Assembly (NCBI RefSeq): GCF_001005295.1
Contig: NZ_LBMK01000005.1
Coordinates: forward strand, 39,063-76,321
DNA: 37,259 bases
Reading direction: 5' to 3'
DNA from: Streptomyces yangpuensis
Lineage (GTDB): Bacteria; Actinomycetota; Actinomycetes; Streptomycetales; Streptomycetaceae
The position numbers and the translations under genes are program-made. Below the pieces are notes generated by a model. The model saw only the letters and a program-made list of their open reading frames with translations. It did not search any database and had not been told where the DNA came from. Positions 8,100-15,399 of the stretch are shown one piece after another. Each line of letters opens with the position of its first letter. The first letter of the stretch is position 1.

Positions 8100-8697
8100 G
8101 GCGACCGGGGTCCTGAGGTACCTGGAGTCGCGGAAGAACCTGGCCGGCTCCGCCTGCGGCGTGGCCGGGCTGGCCCTCACCCTGGCCGGGGTGGCCGGTG
8201 CGTACTGGCCGGTGGTGGTCGCCGGGCTGTACGGGGCGGGTGCGCTGATCGCCCCGCCGGAGCGGACGGCGCCGCCGCCCTTCGATCCGCGGGAGGAGCT
8301 CGGCGTGCTGCGCGAGGACTTCGGGCGGCTGCGGGGGTACGTCGACGGGGTGGAGCTGCCGCCGGGGGCCGGGGAGGTGCTCGCGGAGCTGCTGGAGCTG
8401 TACGGGGCGCTGCTGGAGCCGGGGTGGGTGGCCGAGGTGCTGGCCGCCGACCCGGAGGCGGTGCATGCGGTGTCGCGTGGGGTCCGCCGGGACGTGCCGG
8501 AGAGCGTGGACGCCTACAACCGGACGCGCTGGTGGAGCCGGATGGCGCCGGGTGGCGAGTCTCCGGAGCGGCATCTGGAGCGGCAGCTGGGGCTGCTGCG
8601 CGAGGAGGCGCGACGCGTAACGGCGGGCCTCCACGAGGTGGAGGCCCGCCGTCAGCAGACGCACACGACCTACCTGGAGGAGCGCGAACGCTCCTGA
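8086..8697 (+). CDS. Two-TM membrane protein with helical cytosolic tail, last gene of TelA operon
   Basis: 203 aa from GTG 8086, inside the end of the VWA gene (14-nt overlap), with GAGGAG about 4 nt upstream. An earlier in-frame ATG at 8056 is less likely because it overlaps further and lacks a ribosome site. Two adjacent hydrophobic segments (about residues 18-53, ACGVAGLALTLAGVAGAYWP then VVVAGLYGAGALIAP) form a hairpin. The remaining ~150 residues are charged and helical, with a coiled-coil-like RHLERQLGLLREEARRVTAG region near the end. I do not recognise a named family. Position and overlap make it part of the same system as TelA and the VWA protein. A strong hairpin lies within its last codons. 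Confidence 0.72.
   Translation: MATSRATGVLRYLESRKNLAGSACGVAGLALTLAGVAGAYWPVVVAGLYGAGALIAPPERTAPPPFDPREELGVLREDFGRLRGYVDGVELPPGAGEVLAELLELYGALLEPGWVAEVLAADPEAVHAVSRGVRRDVPESVDAYNRTRWWSRMAPGGESPERHLERQLGLLREEARRVTAGLHEVEARRQQTHTTYLEERERS
8620..8652 (+). terminator. Perfect 15-bp hairpin inside the 3' end of the last operon gene
   Basis: The arms 8620-8634 and 8638-8652 are exactly complementary over 15 bp with a 3-nt loop (gag), core CGGCGGGCCTCCAC. The hairpin lies in the coding sequence about 45 nt before the stop codon. Its strength and position at the end of the operon suggest a terminator, which is odd because it would act before the stop codon is transcribed. Confidence 0.55.
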
Positions 8698-8714
8698 CCG
8701 GGCAGGTCGGTGCT

Positions 8715-8780
8715 GCGGTGGGCGCCGCTTGGTCGGGGGCTCCCACAGCGGTGGGACGCCGCTTGGTCGGGGGCTCCCAC
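8715..8780. repeat. Two direct copies of a ~33-bp repeat
   Basis: An identical 24-nt core (CGCCGCTTGGTCGGGGGCTC plus CCAC) occurs at 8723-8746 and 8757-8780, each preceded by GCGGTGGG. CCCAC at the end of copy 1 also pairs with GTGGG at the start of copy 2. The repeat is non-coding, between the TelA operon and the pckA 3' end. Confidence 0.75.
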
Positions 8781-8789
8781 GTTCATCGG

Positions 8790-8874
8790 CCCTTGTTCAG
8801 GGCGTGCCCTTGCTCAGGGCGTGCCCTTGCTCAGGGCGTGCCCTTGCTCAGGGCGTGCCCTTCTTCAGGGCGTG
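8790..8874. repeat. Five tandem 17-bp units, each a small hairpin
   Basis: There are five head-to-tail units of CCCTTGCTCAGGGCGTG (8790-8806, 8807-8823, 8824-8840, 8841-8857, 8858-8874). The three central units are identical; the outer two differ by one base (TTGTTC, TTCTTC). A degenerate sixth begins at 8875. Each junction contains GCCCT-tgctc-AGGGC, a 5-bp stem with a 5-nt loop. The array starts 8 bp past the pckA stop, so transcripts of pckA would carry serial hairpins. Confidence 0.85.
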
Positions 8875-8881
8875 TCCCGGC

Positions 8882-10708
8882 TCAGCCCAGGCGCTCCACG
8901 AGGGCGTGGTACTGGTCCCACAGCTCCTTGGGGGTGTGGTCGCCGTAGGTGCCCAGGTGCTCGGGGACCAGGGCGGCCTCCTCGCGCCAGACCTCCTTGT
9001 CGACGGTGAGGAGGAAGTCGAGGTCCTCGGCCGGAAGGTCGAGGCCGTCGAGGTCGAGGGAGTCCTTGGTCGGCAGGATGCCGATGGGGGTCTCGACGCC
9101 TTCGGCGGTGCCGTCGAGGCGGCCGACGATCCACTTCAGGACGCGGCTGTTCTCGCCGAAGCCGGGCCACACGAACTTGCCCGCGTCGTTCTTGCGGAAC
9201 CAGTTCACGTAGTAGATCTTCGGGAGCTTGGCGGCGTCTGCGGAGGCGCCGACCTTGACCCAGTGGGCCATGTAGTCGCCCATGTTGTAGCCGCAGAACG
9301 GCAGCATGGCGAAGGGGTCGCGGCGCAGCTCGCCGACCTTGCCCTCGGCGGCGGCGGTCTTCTCGGAGGCGATGTTCGAGCCGATGAAGACGCCGTGGTT
9401 CCAGTCGAAGGACTCGGTGACCAGCGGCACGGCGGAGGCGCGGCGGCCGCCGAAGAGGATCGCGGAGATCGGGACGCCCTTGGGGTCCTCCCACTCGGGG
9501 GCGATCGTCGGGCACTGGGAGGCCGGGACGGCGAAGCGGGCGTTGGGGTGGGCGGCCGGGGTCTCGGACTCCGGGGTCCAGTCGTTGCCCTTCCAGTCGG
9601 TCAGGTGGGCGGGCGCCTCTTCGGTCATGCCCTCCCACCAGACGTCGCCGTCGTCGGTGAGCGCGACGTTGGTGAAGACGGTGTTGGCGTACATGGTCTT
9701 CATGGCGTTGGCGTTGGTGTGCTCGCCGGTGCCGGGGGCGACGCCGAAGAAGCCGGCCTCGGGGTTGATCGCGTAGAGGCGGCCGTCCTCGCCGAAGCGC
9801 ATCCAGGCGATGTCGTCGCCGATGGTCTCGACCGTCCAGCCGGGGATCGTGGGCTCCAGCATGGCGAGGTTGGTCTTGCCACAGGCGGACGGGAACGCGG
9901 CGGCAACGTACTTCGTCTCGCCCTCGCCGGCCGGCGGGGTGAGCTTGAGGATCAGCATGTGCTCGGCGAGCCAGCCCTCGTCGCGGGCCATGACGGACGC
10001 GATGCGCAGGGCGTAGCACTTCTTGCCGAGGAGGGCGTTGCCGCCGTAGCCGGATCCGTAGGACCAGATCTCGCGGGTCTCGGGGAAGTGCGAGATGTAC
10101 TTGGTGGTGTTGCAGGGCCACGGCACGTCGGCCTCGCCCTCGGCGAGCGGAGCGCCGAGGGTGTGGACGGCCTTGACGAAGAACCCGTCGGTGCCGAGCT
10201 CGTCGAGGACGGGCTTGCCCATGCGGGTCATGGTGCGCATGGCGACGGCGACGTAGGCGGAGTCGGTGATCTCGACGCCGATCGCGGAGAGCTCGGAGCC
10301 GAGGGGGCCCATGCAGAACGGGACGACGTACATCGTCCGGCCCTTCATGGAGCCGCGGAAGATGCCCTTCTCGCCGGCGAAGATGTCCTTCATCTCCGCC
10401 GGGGCCTTCCAGTGGTTGGTCGGGCCCGCGTCCTCCTCCTTCTCGGAGCAGATGTAGGTCCGGTCCTCGACACGCGCGACGTCGGAGGGGTCGGAGGCGG
10501 CGTAGTAGGAGTTCGGGCGCTTCGTCTCGTCGAGCTTCTTGAACGTTCCCTTGGCGACGAGCTCCTCGCACAGGCGCTCGTACTCGCCCTCGGAGCCGTC
10601 GCACCAGACGACGCGGTCCGGCTGGGTGAGGGCTGCGATCTCGTCCACCCAGGAGATCAGCTCCTGGTGGGTCGTCGGGACGGTGGGAGCCGCGTTGTCG
10701 CGCGCCAC
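8882..10708 (-). CDS. pckA: Phosphoenolpyruvate carboxykinase (GTP)
   Basis: 608 aa, the usual length of GTP-dependent PEP carboxykinases (EC 4.1.1.32), which convert oxaloacetate + GTP to PEP + CO2 + GDP at the TCA cycle/gluconeogenesis junction in the cytosol. Hallmarks are the P-loop with the reactive cysteine, FPSACGKTN (272-280, C276, K278), the YGGNALLGKK substrate loop (221-230), SMKGRTMYVVPFCMGP (120-135), and D-rich GDDIAWMRF metal/nucleotide segments. The start is GTG 10708 with AAGGAG 5 nt upstream; an in-frame ATG at 10801 would add a non-conserved 31-residue tail without a ribosome site. It is monocistronic, divergent from the hemolysin III gene, with the tandem hairpin array immediately after its stop. 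Confidence 0.96.
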   Translation of the reverse strand: MARDNAAPTVPTTHQELISWVDEIAALTQPDRVVWCDGSEGEYERLCEELVAKGTFKKLDETKRPNSYYAASDPSDVARVEDRTYICSEKEEDAGPTNHWKAPAEMKDIFAGEKGIFRGSMKGRTMYVVPFCMGPLGSELSAIGVEITDSAYVAVAMRTMTRMGKPVLDELGTDGFFVKAVHTLGAPLAEGEADVPWPCNTTKYISHFPETREIWSYGSGYGGNALLGKKCYALRIASVMARDEGWLAEHMLILKLTPPAGEGETKYVAAAFPSACGKTNLAMLEPTIPGWTVETIGDDIAWMRFGEDGRLYAINPEAGFFGVAPGTGEHTNANAMKTMYANTVFTNVALTDDGDVWWEGMTEEAPAHLTDWKGNDWTPESETPAAHPNARFAVPASQCPTIAPEWEDPKGVPISAILFGGRRASAVPLVTESFDWNHGVFIGSNIASEKTAAAEGKVGELRRDPFAMLPFCGYNMGDYMAHWVKVGASADAAKLPKIYYVNWFRKNDAGKFVWPGFGENSRVLKWIVGRLDGTAEGVETPIGILPTKDSLDLDGLDLPAEDLDFLLTVDKEVWREEAALVPEHLGTYGDHTPKELWDQYHALVERLG

Positions 10709-10919
10709 GATTGCTCCTTGTTGAGGGGTTTGTTTGGTGTAGGCCCCGTGGGGGCTGCGACCCGGACGCTTCGCGCTCCGCTCATCCGGTGTCGACCGCA
10801 CTCATCTGATCATCCGGTGGATGTGCGCATATGTCCAGAGGGCCTCTCACGTGAGCATTGCCACGTCCGTCAATCTTCCGTAAAGAGGAAGAGCGGAAAC
10901 CTACGGACCCGTAGGTAGC
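10709..10919. promoter_or_regulatory. Divergent pckA / hemolysin III promoter region with palindromes
   Basis: Seen directly: CTCACGTGAG, a 10-bp perfect palindrome (10846-10855); CATCCGGTG repeated at 10783-10791 and 10811-10819; TTGACG in the pckA direction (10873-10868), a possible -35; CCTACGG-ac-CCGTAGG (10900-10915); and TAGCAT (10916-10921), a possible -10 for a leaderless start at the second ATG (10929) of the hemolysin III gene. No good -10 is seen for pckA. Carbon-source control of pckA is expected, but the regulator is not identifiable. Confidence 0.4.
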
Positions 10920-11657
10920 ATGGCGCGCATGACTTCTGACGCCGCCGCCCCCGCCCCCGAGGCCGCCGCGGCCTCCGAGGCCTCCCCGGTCGTCGAGGCC
11001 GCGGAAGCCGTCGAGTCCGCAATCGAGGCCAAACCGCTGCTGCGCGGCTGGCTCCATCTCGGCATGTTCCCCGCCGTGATCGTCGCCGGCCTCGCGCTGA
11101 TGGCCTTCACCGACTCGACCCGGGCCCGCGTCGCCTGCGGGATCTACATCCTCACCGCCTGCCTGCTCTTCGGCGTCAGCGCGGTCTACCACCGCGGGAC
11201 CTGGGGCCCGCGCGGCGAAGCCATCCTGCGACGGCTCGACCACGCCAACATCTTCCTGATCATCGCGGGCACCTACACCCCGCTGACCGTCCTGCTGCTC
11301 CCGCCCTCCACCGGCCGGACCCTGCTGTGGGCGGTGTGGATCGCGGCCGCGGCCGGCATCGCCTTCCGCGTCTTCTGGGTCGGCGCCCCGCGCTGGCTCT
11401 ACACCCCCTGTTACATCGCCATGGGCTGGGCCGCCGTCTTCTTCCTCCCCGACTTCATGCGCACCGGCGGCATCGCCGTCCTGGTCCTCGTGATCGTCGG
11501 CGGCCTCCTCTACAGCGCCGGCGGGGTCATCTACGGCATGAAGCGGCCCAACCCCTCGCCCCGCTTCTTCGGCTTCCACGAGGTCTTCCACTCCCTGACC
11601 CTGGCCGCCTTCATCGCCCACTACGTCGGCATCTCGCTGGCCGCCTACCAGCACTGA
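10920..11657 (+). CDS. trhA: Hemolysin III / TrhA (PAQR-type) integral membrane protein
   Basis: 245 aa. An acidic Ala/Glu-rich N-terminal tail (1-37) precedes seven hydrophobic segments. The family's metal-site residues are present: H91 in SAVYHR, D107-H108 in RLDHANIFLIIAGTYTP, and H220/H224 in FHEVFHSL, as in PAQR/YqfA proteins. Bacterial members are linked to membrane fluidity or lipid homeostasis; the name hemolysin comes from one Bacillus protein and is not evidence of toxicity. Start ATG 10920 is given; ATG 10929 is equally plausible because TAGCAT lies 7 nt before it. A strong hairpin 8 bp past the stop ends the gene. Confidence 0.9.
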   Translation: MARMTSDAAAPAPEAAAASEASPVVEAAEAVESAIEAKPLLRGWLHLGMFPAVIVAGLALMAFTDSTRARVACGIYILTACLLFGVSAVYHRGTWGPRGEAILRRLDHANIFLIIAGTYTPLTVLLLPPSTGRTLLWAVWIAAAAGIAFRVFWVGAPRWLYTPCYIAMGWAAVFFLPDFMRTGGIAVLVLVIVGGLLYSAGGVIYGMKRPNPSPRFFGFHEVFHSLTLAAFIAHYVGISLAAYQH

Positions 11658-11665
11658 TCCGCGGA

Positions 11666-11703
11666 GAAGGGGCCCGTCCGCACGCTCGCGGCCGGGCCCC
11701 TTC
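11666..11703. terminator. 11-bp hairpin, likely bidirectional terminator between convergent genes
   Basis: GAAGGGGCCCG (11666-11676) pairs perfectly with CGGGCCCCTTC (11693-11703) over a 16-nt loop. It lies between the convergent stops of the hemolysin III gene (11657) and the copper radical oxidase gene (11721), and so can serve both. Confidence 0.8.
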
Positions 11704-11720
11704 CCCGTGTGCCGGCGCGT

Positions 11721-14135
11721 TCAGCAGGCGTATCCGTCGCCGTCCGGGTCCAGCCGCAGCGGATCACTGCCGTTGACCTTCAGGCGCTTCGGGTACCGGT
11801 GGGAGGCCAGCCACTCGCAGCGGGCCTTCGTCGTGGCCTTCACCTCGGCCGGGAACCGGGTCGGCACGCACACGTTGGCCGTGCCGTAGTGCCGGTCGCA
11901 GCCCGCCACACTCGGCGCGACCGGGACCGAGTCCCGCTTCGCCGGATTCTTCTTCGCCGGCCCCAGCGCGTCCGCGAAGGTGTGCTCGTGCGCGGACGGC
12001 TGCTCCTGGGCGGCGGCCAGGGCCGGCGCACCGCCCAGGTGCACCCATGTAGCGATCGACGGGACGCCGTTCGCGTCGACCGCGAAGAGCATGTACCAGC
12101 CGGGCGGCGCCAGGTTGGGGTTGCTCGTGACGTTCAGGTCGATGGTGGTGCCGTCCACCGTCATCGGCAGGTCCACGAACCGCTGGTTCGGGTCCGAGGA
12201 GTGCGTCACCGCCGCCGGACGGATCAGCTCCGCCTTGGCGACCGGCCGGTCGACGGTGATCCGCTGCGTGTCCCCGTACACCCACTGCGTGTCGATCACC
12301 GAGGTGATCCGCGGGCGGGCGCCCTTGAACAGGTACGGCGGCGAGTAGACCGACACGTTGTGGTTGTAGGTGCCGTTGCCCGGGTTGTCGCCCACCGACA
12401 TGACCCGCCCGTCGGGCATCAGGAACGACGCCGAGTGGTAGGTCCTCGGGATCGGGTCGGTCGCCAGACCCGCCTGGTAGCTGTTGGTGGCCGGGTCGAA
12501 GAAGGAGGCCTCGAAGACCGGGTCGGCCCGGTCGTGCAGCCCGCCGCCCGTCTCCAGCACCTTGCCGTCCGGCAACAGCACCGCCGAGACGTACATCTTG
12601 CCCTCGGCGCCGGTCTGCGGCCGCTTCCCGGTGCCGGTGTCCACCAGGCCCTGGGGCAGGTCCGGGCCGGCCGTGTAGGCCGGGCTCGGCTGCTTCAGGT
12701 CGATGATGTCGGTGATCCGGTTCGCCGCCGGGTTGCGCTCGTTGTTGCCACCGCCGATCGTCAGGACCCGCTGGTCCTGGGCCGGGGGCAGCAGCACGCT
12801 CGCCGACTCGTCCCGCTCGTCCTTGTTGCGCAGCCCCGGCACGTCGGTGATGGTGTTGGCGTCGTAGTCGTAGATCGACGCGCCCGTGCCCGGGGTGCCG
12901 TTGCCGAAGGTGTGGCTGCCCGAGTAGAAGAGCCGCCCGTCCTGCATCAGGATCATCGACGGGTACAGGCCCCAGTACGACCAGGTCTGGTTGACCTCGT
13001 TCATCGGCAGCCACTTGTTCTGCGCCGCCGAGAACTTCTCCGCGGTCACATTGCCCGTCGAGTCCTCCTTCAGCCCGCCGAAGGAGATCACATCACCGTT
13101 GCCGAGGATCGTCGCCGACGGGTACCAGTGCCCGCCGTTCATGTCGTTGGTCCTCGTGTACGTCTCGGTGACCGGGTCGAAGGTGTACGAGTCCCTCAGC
13201 CCCTGGTAGCCGATCTTCCCGTCGGCCGACGGATAGCCCTTGTTCCCGCTCATCACCAGCACCCGGCCGTCCGACAGCTGCACATGACCCGAGCAGAACA
13301 TGTCGACCGGCGTCGGGATCGTCCTGAACGACCCGTTCGCCGGGTCGTAGACGGCGGAGGTGAAGGTGCCCGCGTTGAACTGCGCGATGTCGTTGCCCGA
13401 GCCCGCGATCAGCAGCACCTTGCCGTTCTTCAGGACGACCGCGTGCATCGAACGCACCGGGTTCTGCGCCGGGATCACCTGCCACCTGCCCTTGGCGCAC
13501 TCCTCCGCCGTGCCCGAACAGACCGGCTGCGGCGGGACCGCACCCACCTCCTCCAGCGCGTAGTCGTCCGTGGTGAGCGTGCCCACCCCGTACACCGACA
13601 GGCCCCAGGCGATCTTGTCCGTGTTGGGCGGAACCACCGGCGTACGGACCTCCGTACGCGCCCAGCCGGCACTGACGGGCGGATTCTGCAGGTCCGTCCA
13701 GTACTGCCAGCCCGACGTCGTGTCGCGGCGGAACACCGTCACCGACACGTCCGGGGTGTTGGACTTGTACCAGGCCGACAGGTCGTACTGCCGGCCCGGC
13801 GTGACCGTCGGCGCGCACGTGGTGTTCTCGGTGACCAGCGCCTTGCGGTCACCGTCCACCCGACGGGTCAGGGACACCCGCATCGCCTTCGTGCCGCTGC
13901 GCGCGTCGGACACGGTCGCGAAGGTGAAGTCGTTGTCGCCCCAGCCGGACTTCGACCAGCAGGACGGCATGTCGGAGCCGGGGGTACCGGCGGTCTCGAA
14001 ACCGGGATTGGACAGCAGATTGGGCGGACCGGCCGTCGCCTGCTGCGGTGCGGTGAGCAGCAGACCCGTGGTCATCGCCCCGACGGCGAGCAGTGCGGCT
14101 CGCCGCCCCGCCCTCCGCCGGAAGGTCGGACGCAT
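11721..14135 (-). CDS. Secreted galactose-oxidase-like copper radical oxidase with Excalibur-like tail
   Basis: 804 aa. An Arg-rich signal peptide (RRAGRRAALLAVGA, possible Tat, cleavage after ATA-35) leads to a carbohydrate-binding-like beta domain (about 38-198: NLLSNPGFE, FTFATVSD). Then come kelch repeats (about 215-600) and the family's C-terminal domain (603-702). Every copper-radical residue is present: C281 (MFCSGH) and Y338 (HWYPS) for the Cys-Tyr cofactor, axial Y566 and H567 (RTYHS), and H645 (VTHSS). Such enzymes oxidise a primary alcohol of a sugar to an aldehyde, making H2O2. Residues 746-804 add a Cys-rich module ending DPDGDGYAC, like calcium-binding Excalibur domains. The gene follows three glycosyltransferase genes, as glxA follows cslA, but it is not clearly that orthologue. 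ATG 14135 follows AAAGGAA. Confidence 0.88.
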   Translation of the reverse strand: MRPTFRRRAGRRAALLAVGAMTTGLLLTAPQQATAGPPNLLSNPGFETAGTPGSDMPSCWSKSGWGDNDFTFATVSDARSGTKAMRVSLTRRVDGDRKALVTENTTCAPTVTPGRQYDLSAWYKSNTPDVSVTVFRRDTTSGWQYWTDLQNPPVSAGWARTEVRTPVVPPNTDKIAWGLSVYGVGTLTTDDYALEEVGAVPPQPVCSGTAEECAKGRWQVIPAQNPVRSMHAVVLKNGKVLLIAGSGNDIAQFNAGTFTSAVYDPANGSFRTIPTPVDMFCSGHVQLSDGRVLVMSGNKGYPSADGKIGYQGLRDSYTFDPVTETYTRTNDMNGGHWYPSATILGNGDVISFGGLKEDSTGNVTAEKFSAAQNKWLPMNEVNQTWSYWGLYPSMILMQDGRLFYSGSHTFGNGTPGTGASIYDYDANTITDVPGLRNKDERDESASVLLPPAQDQRVLTIGGGNNERNPAANRITDIIDLKQPSPAYTAGPDLPQGLVDTGTGKRPQTGAEGKMYVSAVLLPDGKVLETGGGLHDRADPVFEASFFDPATNSYQAGLATDPIPRTYHSASFLMPDGRVMSVGDNPGNGTYNHNVSVYSPPYLFKGARPRITSVIDTQWVYGDTQRITVDRPVAKAELIRPAAVTHSSDPNQRFVDLPMTVDGTTIDLNVTSNPNLAPPGWYMLFAVDANGVPSIATWVHLGGAPALAAAQEQPSAHEHTFADALGPAKKNPAKRDSVPVAPSVAGCDRHYGTANVCVPTRFPAEVKATTKARCEWLASHRYPKRLKVNGSDPLRLDPDGDGYAC

Positions 14136-14175
14136 GGAAAGGTTCCTTTCTGTGCGGCTCGATCTGTGGTGCGGC

Positions 14176-15393
14176 TCAACTCCTGGTGTGGCGCCCCGGC
14201 TCGGCCGGGGACGTACGGCGCGGCAGATAGACCAGGGCCTCGGTGGCCGCGAACCGCAGCACGAAGGTGGTCACCAGCGCGAGCGCGGTCGCGGGCAGCA
14301 CCCCCATCCCCAGCTCGGCGACGAACACCGCGATCAGCGGGATCCGCAGCAGCAGATCGGCGTTGGCGAGCAGTGCGAACCGGCCCACCCGGTCCGCCCA
14401 GTGCCGGTGCCTGCGCCGCTCACGGAAGAGCAGGACCTCGATGAGGACGAAGTTCCACAGCACCCCCGCCTGGTTCGCGACGATCTCCGCCGGCAGGTAG
14501 TGCATCCCCGCGCCGGTGAGCAGCCACAGCGCCACCAGGTTCGGCACGAAACCGGTGAGACCGATCAGCCCGAAGCCGATCACGCGCGCGAGCGGGGCCG
14601 CGGACCGCAGCGAGGCGAGGTGCACCAGGAACCGCAGGCCCTCACGGGCCGTGGACTTCGACTCCCCCGCGAAGCGCTCCTGGAAGACGAACGGCACCTC
14701 CGCCACCGGCGCCGGACGGCAGCGCACCGCCAGCTCCAGCAGGATCTTGTAGCCGAGCGGTCTCAGTGCCCCGTCGGCCACCGCCGAGCGGCGCATCGCG
14801 AAGAACCCGCTCATCGGATCGCTGATCCCGCGCAGCGCACGCGGGAAGAGTCCCTTGGCCAGCCACGTCGCAGCGCGCGACACCGCGACGCGGTAGCTCC
14901 CGGCGAGCCCGGCCCGGCTGCCGCCGCTGACGTAGCGGGAGGCGACCACGAGATCGGCACCGGTGCGCTCGCCCTCGCCGACGAGCTCCGGAACCAGGTG
15001 CGGCGGATGCTGCAGGTCGGCGTCCATCACGACGATCCAGTCGCTGTCCGCCCGCCGGATCCCCTCGACGACCGCCCCGCCGAGGCCGCCCTCGGCCACC
15101 TCCCGGTGCAGCACCGACACCGGGAAGGGGTGGTCGGCTGCGGTCTTCTCGACGACGGCGGGGGTGTCGTCCGTGGAGTCGTCCACGAACAGCACCTGGC
15201 ACGGCAGGTCACCGGGGAGCGCCCGGCCGAGCCTGCGCAGCAACTCGGCCACGTTCCCCGCCTCGTTGAAGGTCGGGATGATCAGAGTGACGCTGCCGGC
15301 CGCACCGGGTGGAGCGCCTCGCTCCGCACCGACCGGGACCACGGGCGCTACTGGGGCTACCGGAGCTCCGGGGGAACACAGATCCTCGCTCAT
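14176..15393 (-). CDS. GT2 polyprenyl-phosphate-sugar synthase fused to GtrA membrane domain
   Basis: 405 aa. The GT-A catalytic domain (about 34-255) has IIPTFNEAGNV (38-48), DDSTDDT (71-77), the metal motif DADLQHPP (124-131) and SDPMSGFFAMRR, as in dolichol-phosphate-mannose synthases. The C-terminal part (about 268-395) has four hydrophobic helices with the GtrA pattern (VIGFGLIGLTGFVPNLVAL, then NFVLIEVLLFRERRR). It should transfer a sugar from a nucleotide donor to polyprenyl phosphate at the inner face, the GtrA part anchoring it or helping flip the product. ATG 15393 lies 6 bp after the stop of the GT-C gene, so the genes are coupled. Residues 8-32 are a low-complexity Ala/Pro/Val stretch. 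The donor sugar is unknown. Confidence 0.87.
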   Translation of the reverse strand: MSEDLCSPGAPVAPVAPVVPVGAERGAPPGAAGSVTLIIPTFNEAGNVAELLRRLGRALPGDLPCQVLFVDDSTDDTPAVVEKTAADHPFPVSVLHREVAEGGLGGAVVEGIRRADSDWIVVMDADLQHPPHLVPELVGEGERTGADLVVASRYVSGGSRAGLAGSYRVAVSRAATWLAKGLFPRALRGISDPMSGFFAMRRSAVADGALRPLGYKILLELAVRCRPAPVAEVPFVFQERFAGESKSTAREGLRFLVHLASLRSAAPLARVIGFGLIGLTGFVPNLVALWLLTGAGMHYLPAEIVANQAGVLWNFVLIEVLLFRERRRHRHWADRVGRFALLANADLLLRIPLIAVFVAELGMGVLPATALALVTTFVLRFAATEALVYLPRRTSPAEPGRHTRS

Positions 15394-15399
15394 GGCGGC

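Noticed and set aside
8790..8874. CRISPR-like array
   Set aside because: Units are contiguous 17-bp tandem repeats with no spacers; no cas genes nearby.
10709..10801. Upstream ATG extension of pckA
   Set aside because: The GTG at 10708 has a good AAGGAG site; the extra 31 residues are not family-like and occupy the promoter region.
8729..10918. 729-residue plus-strand open frame opposite pckA
   Set aside because: Composition (Val/Gly/Leu/Asp repeats) is that of an antisense shadow; pckA on the minus strand is unambiguous.
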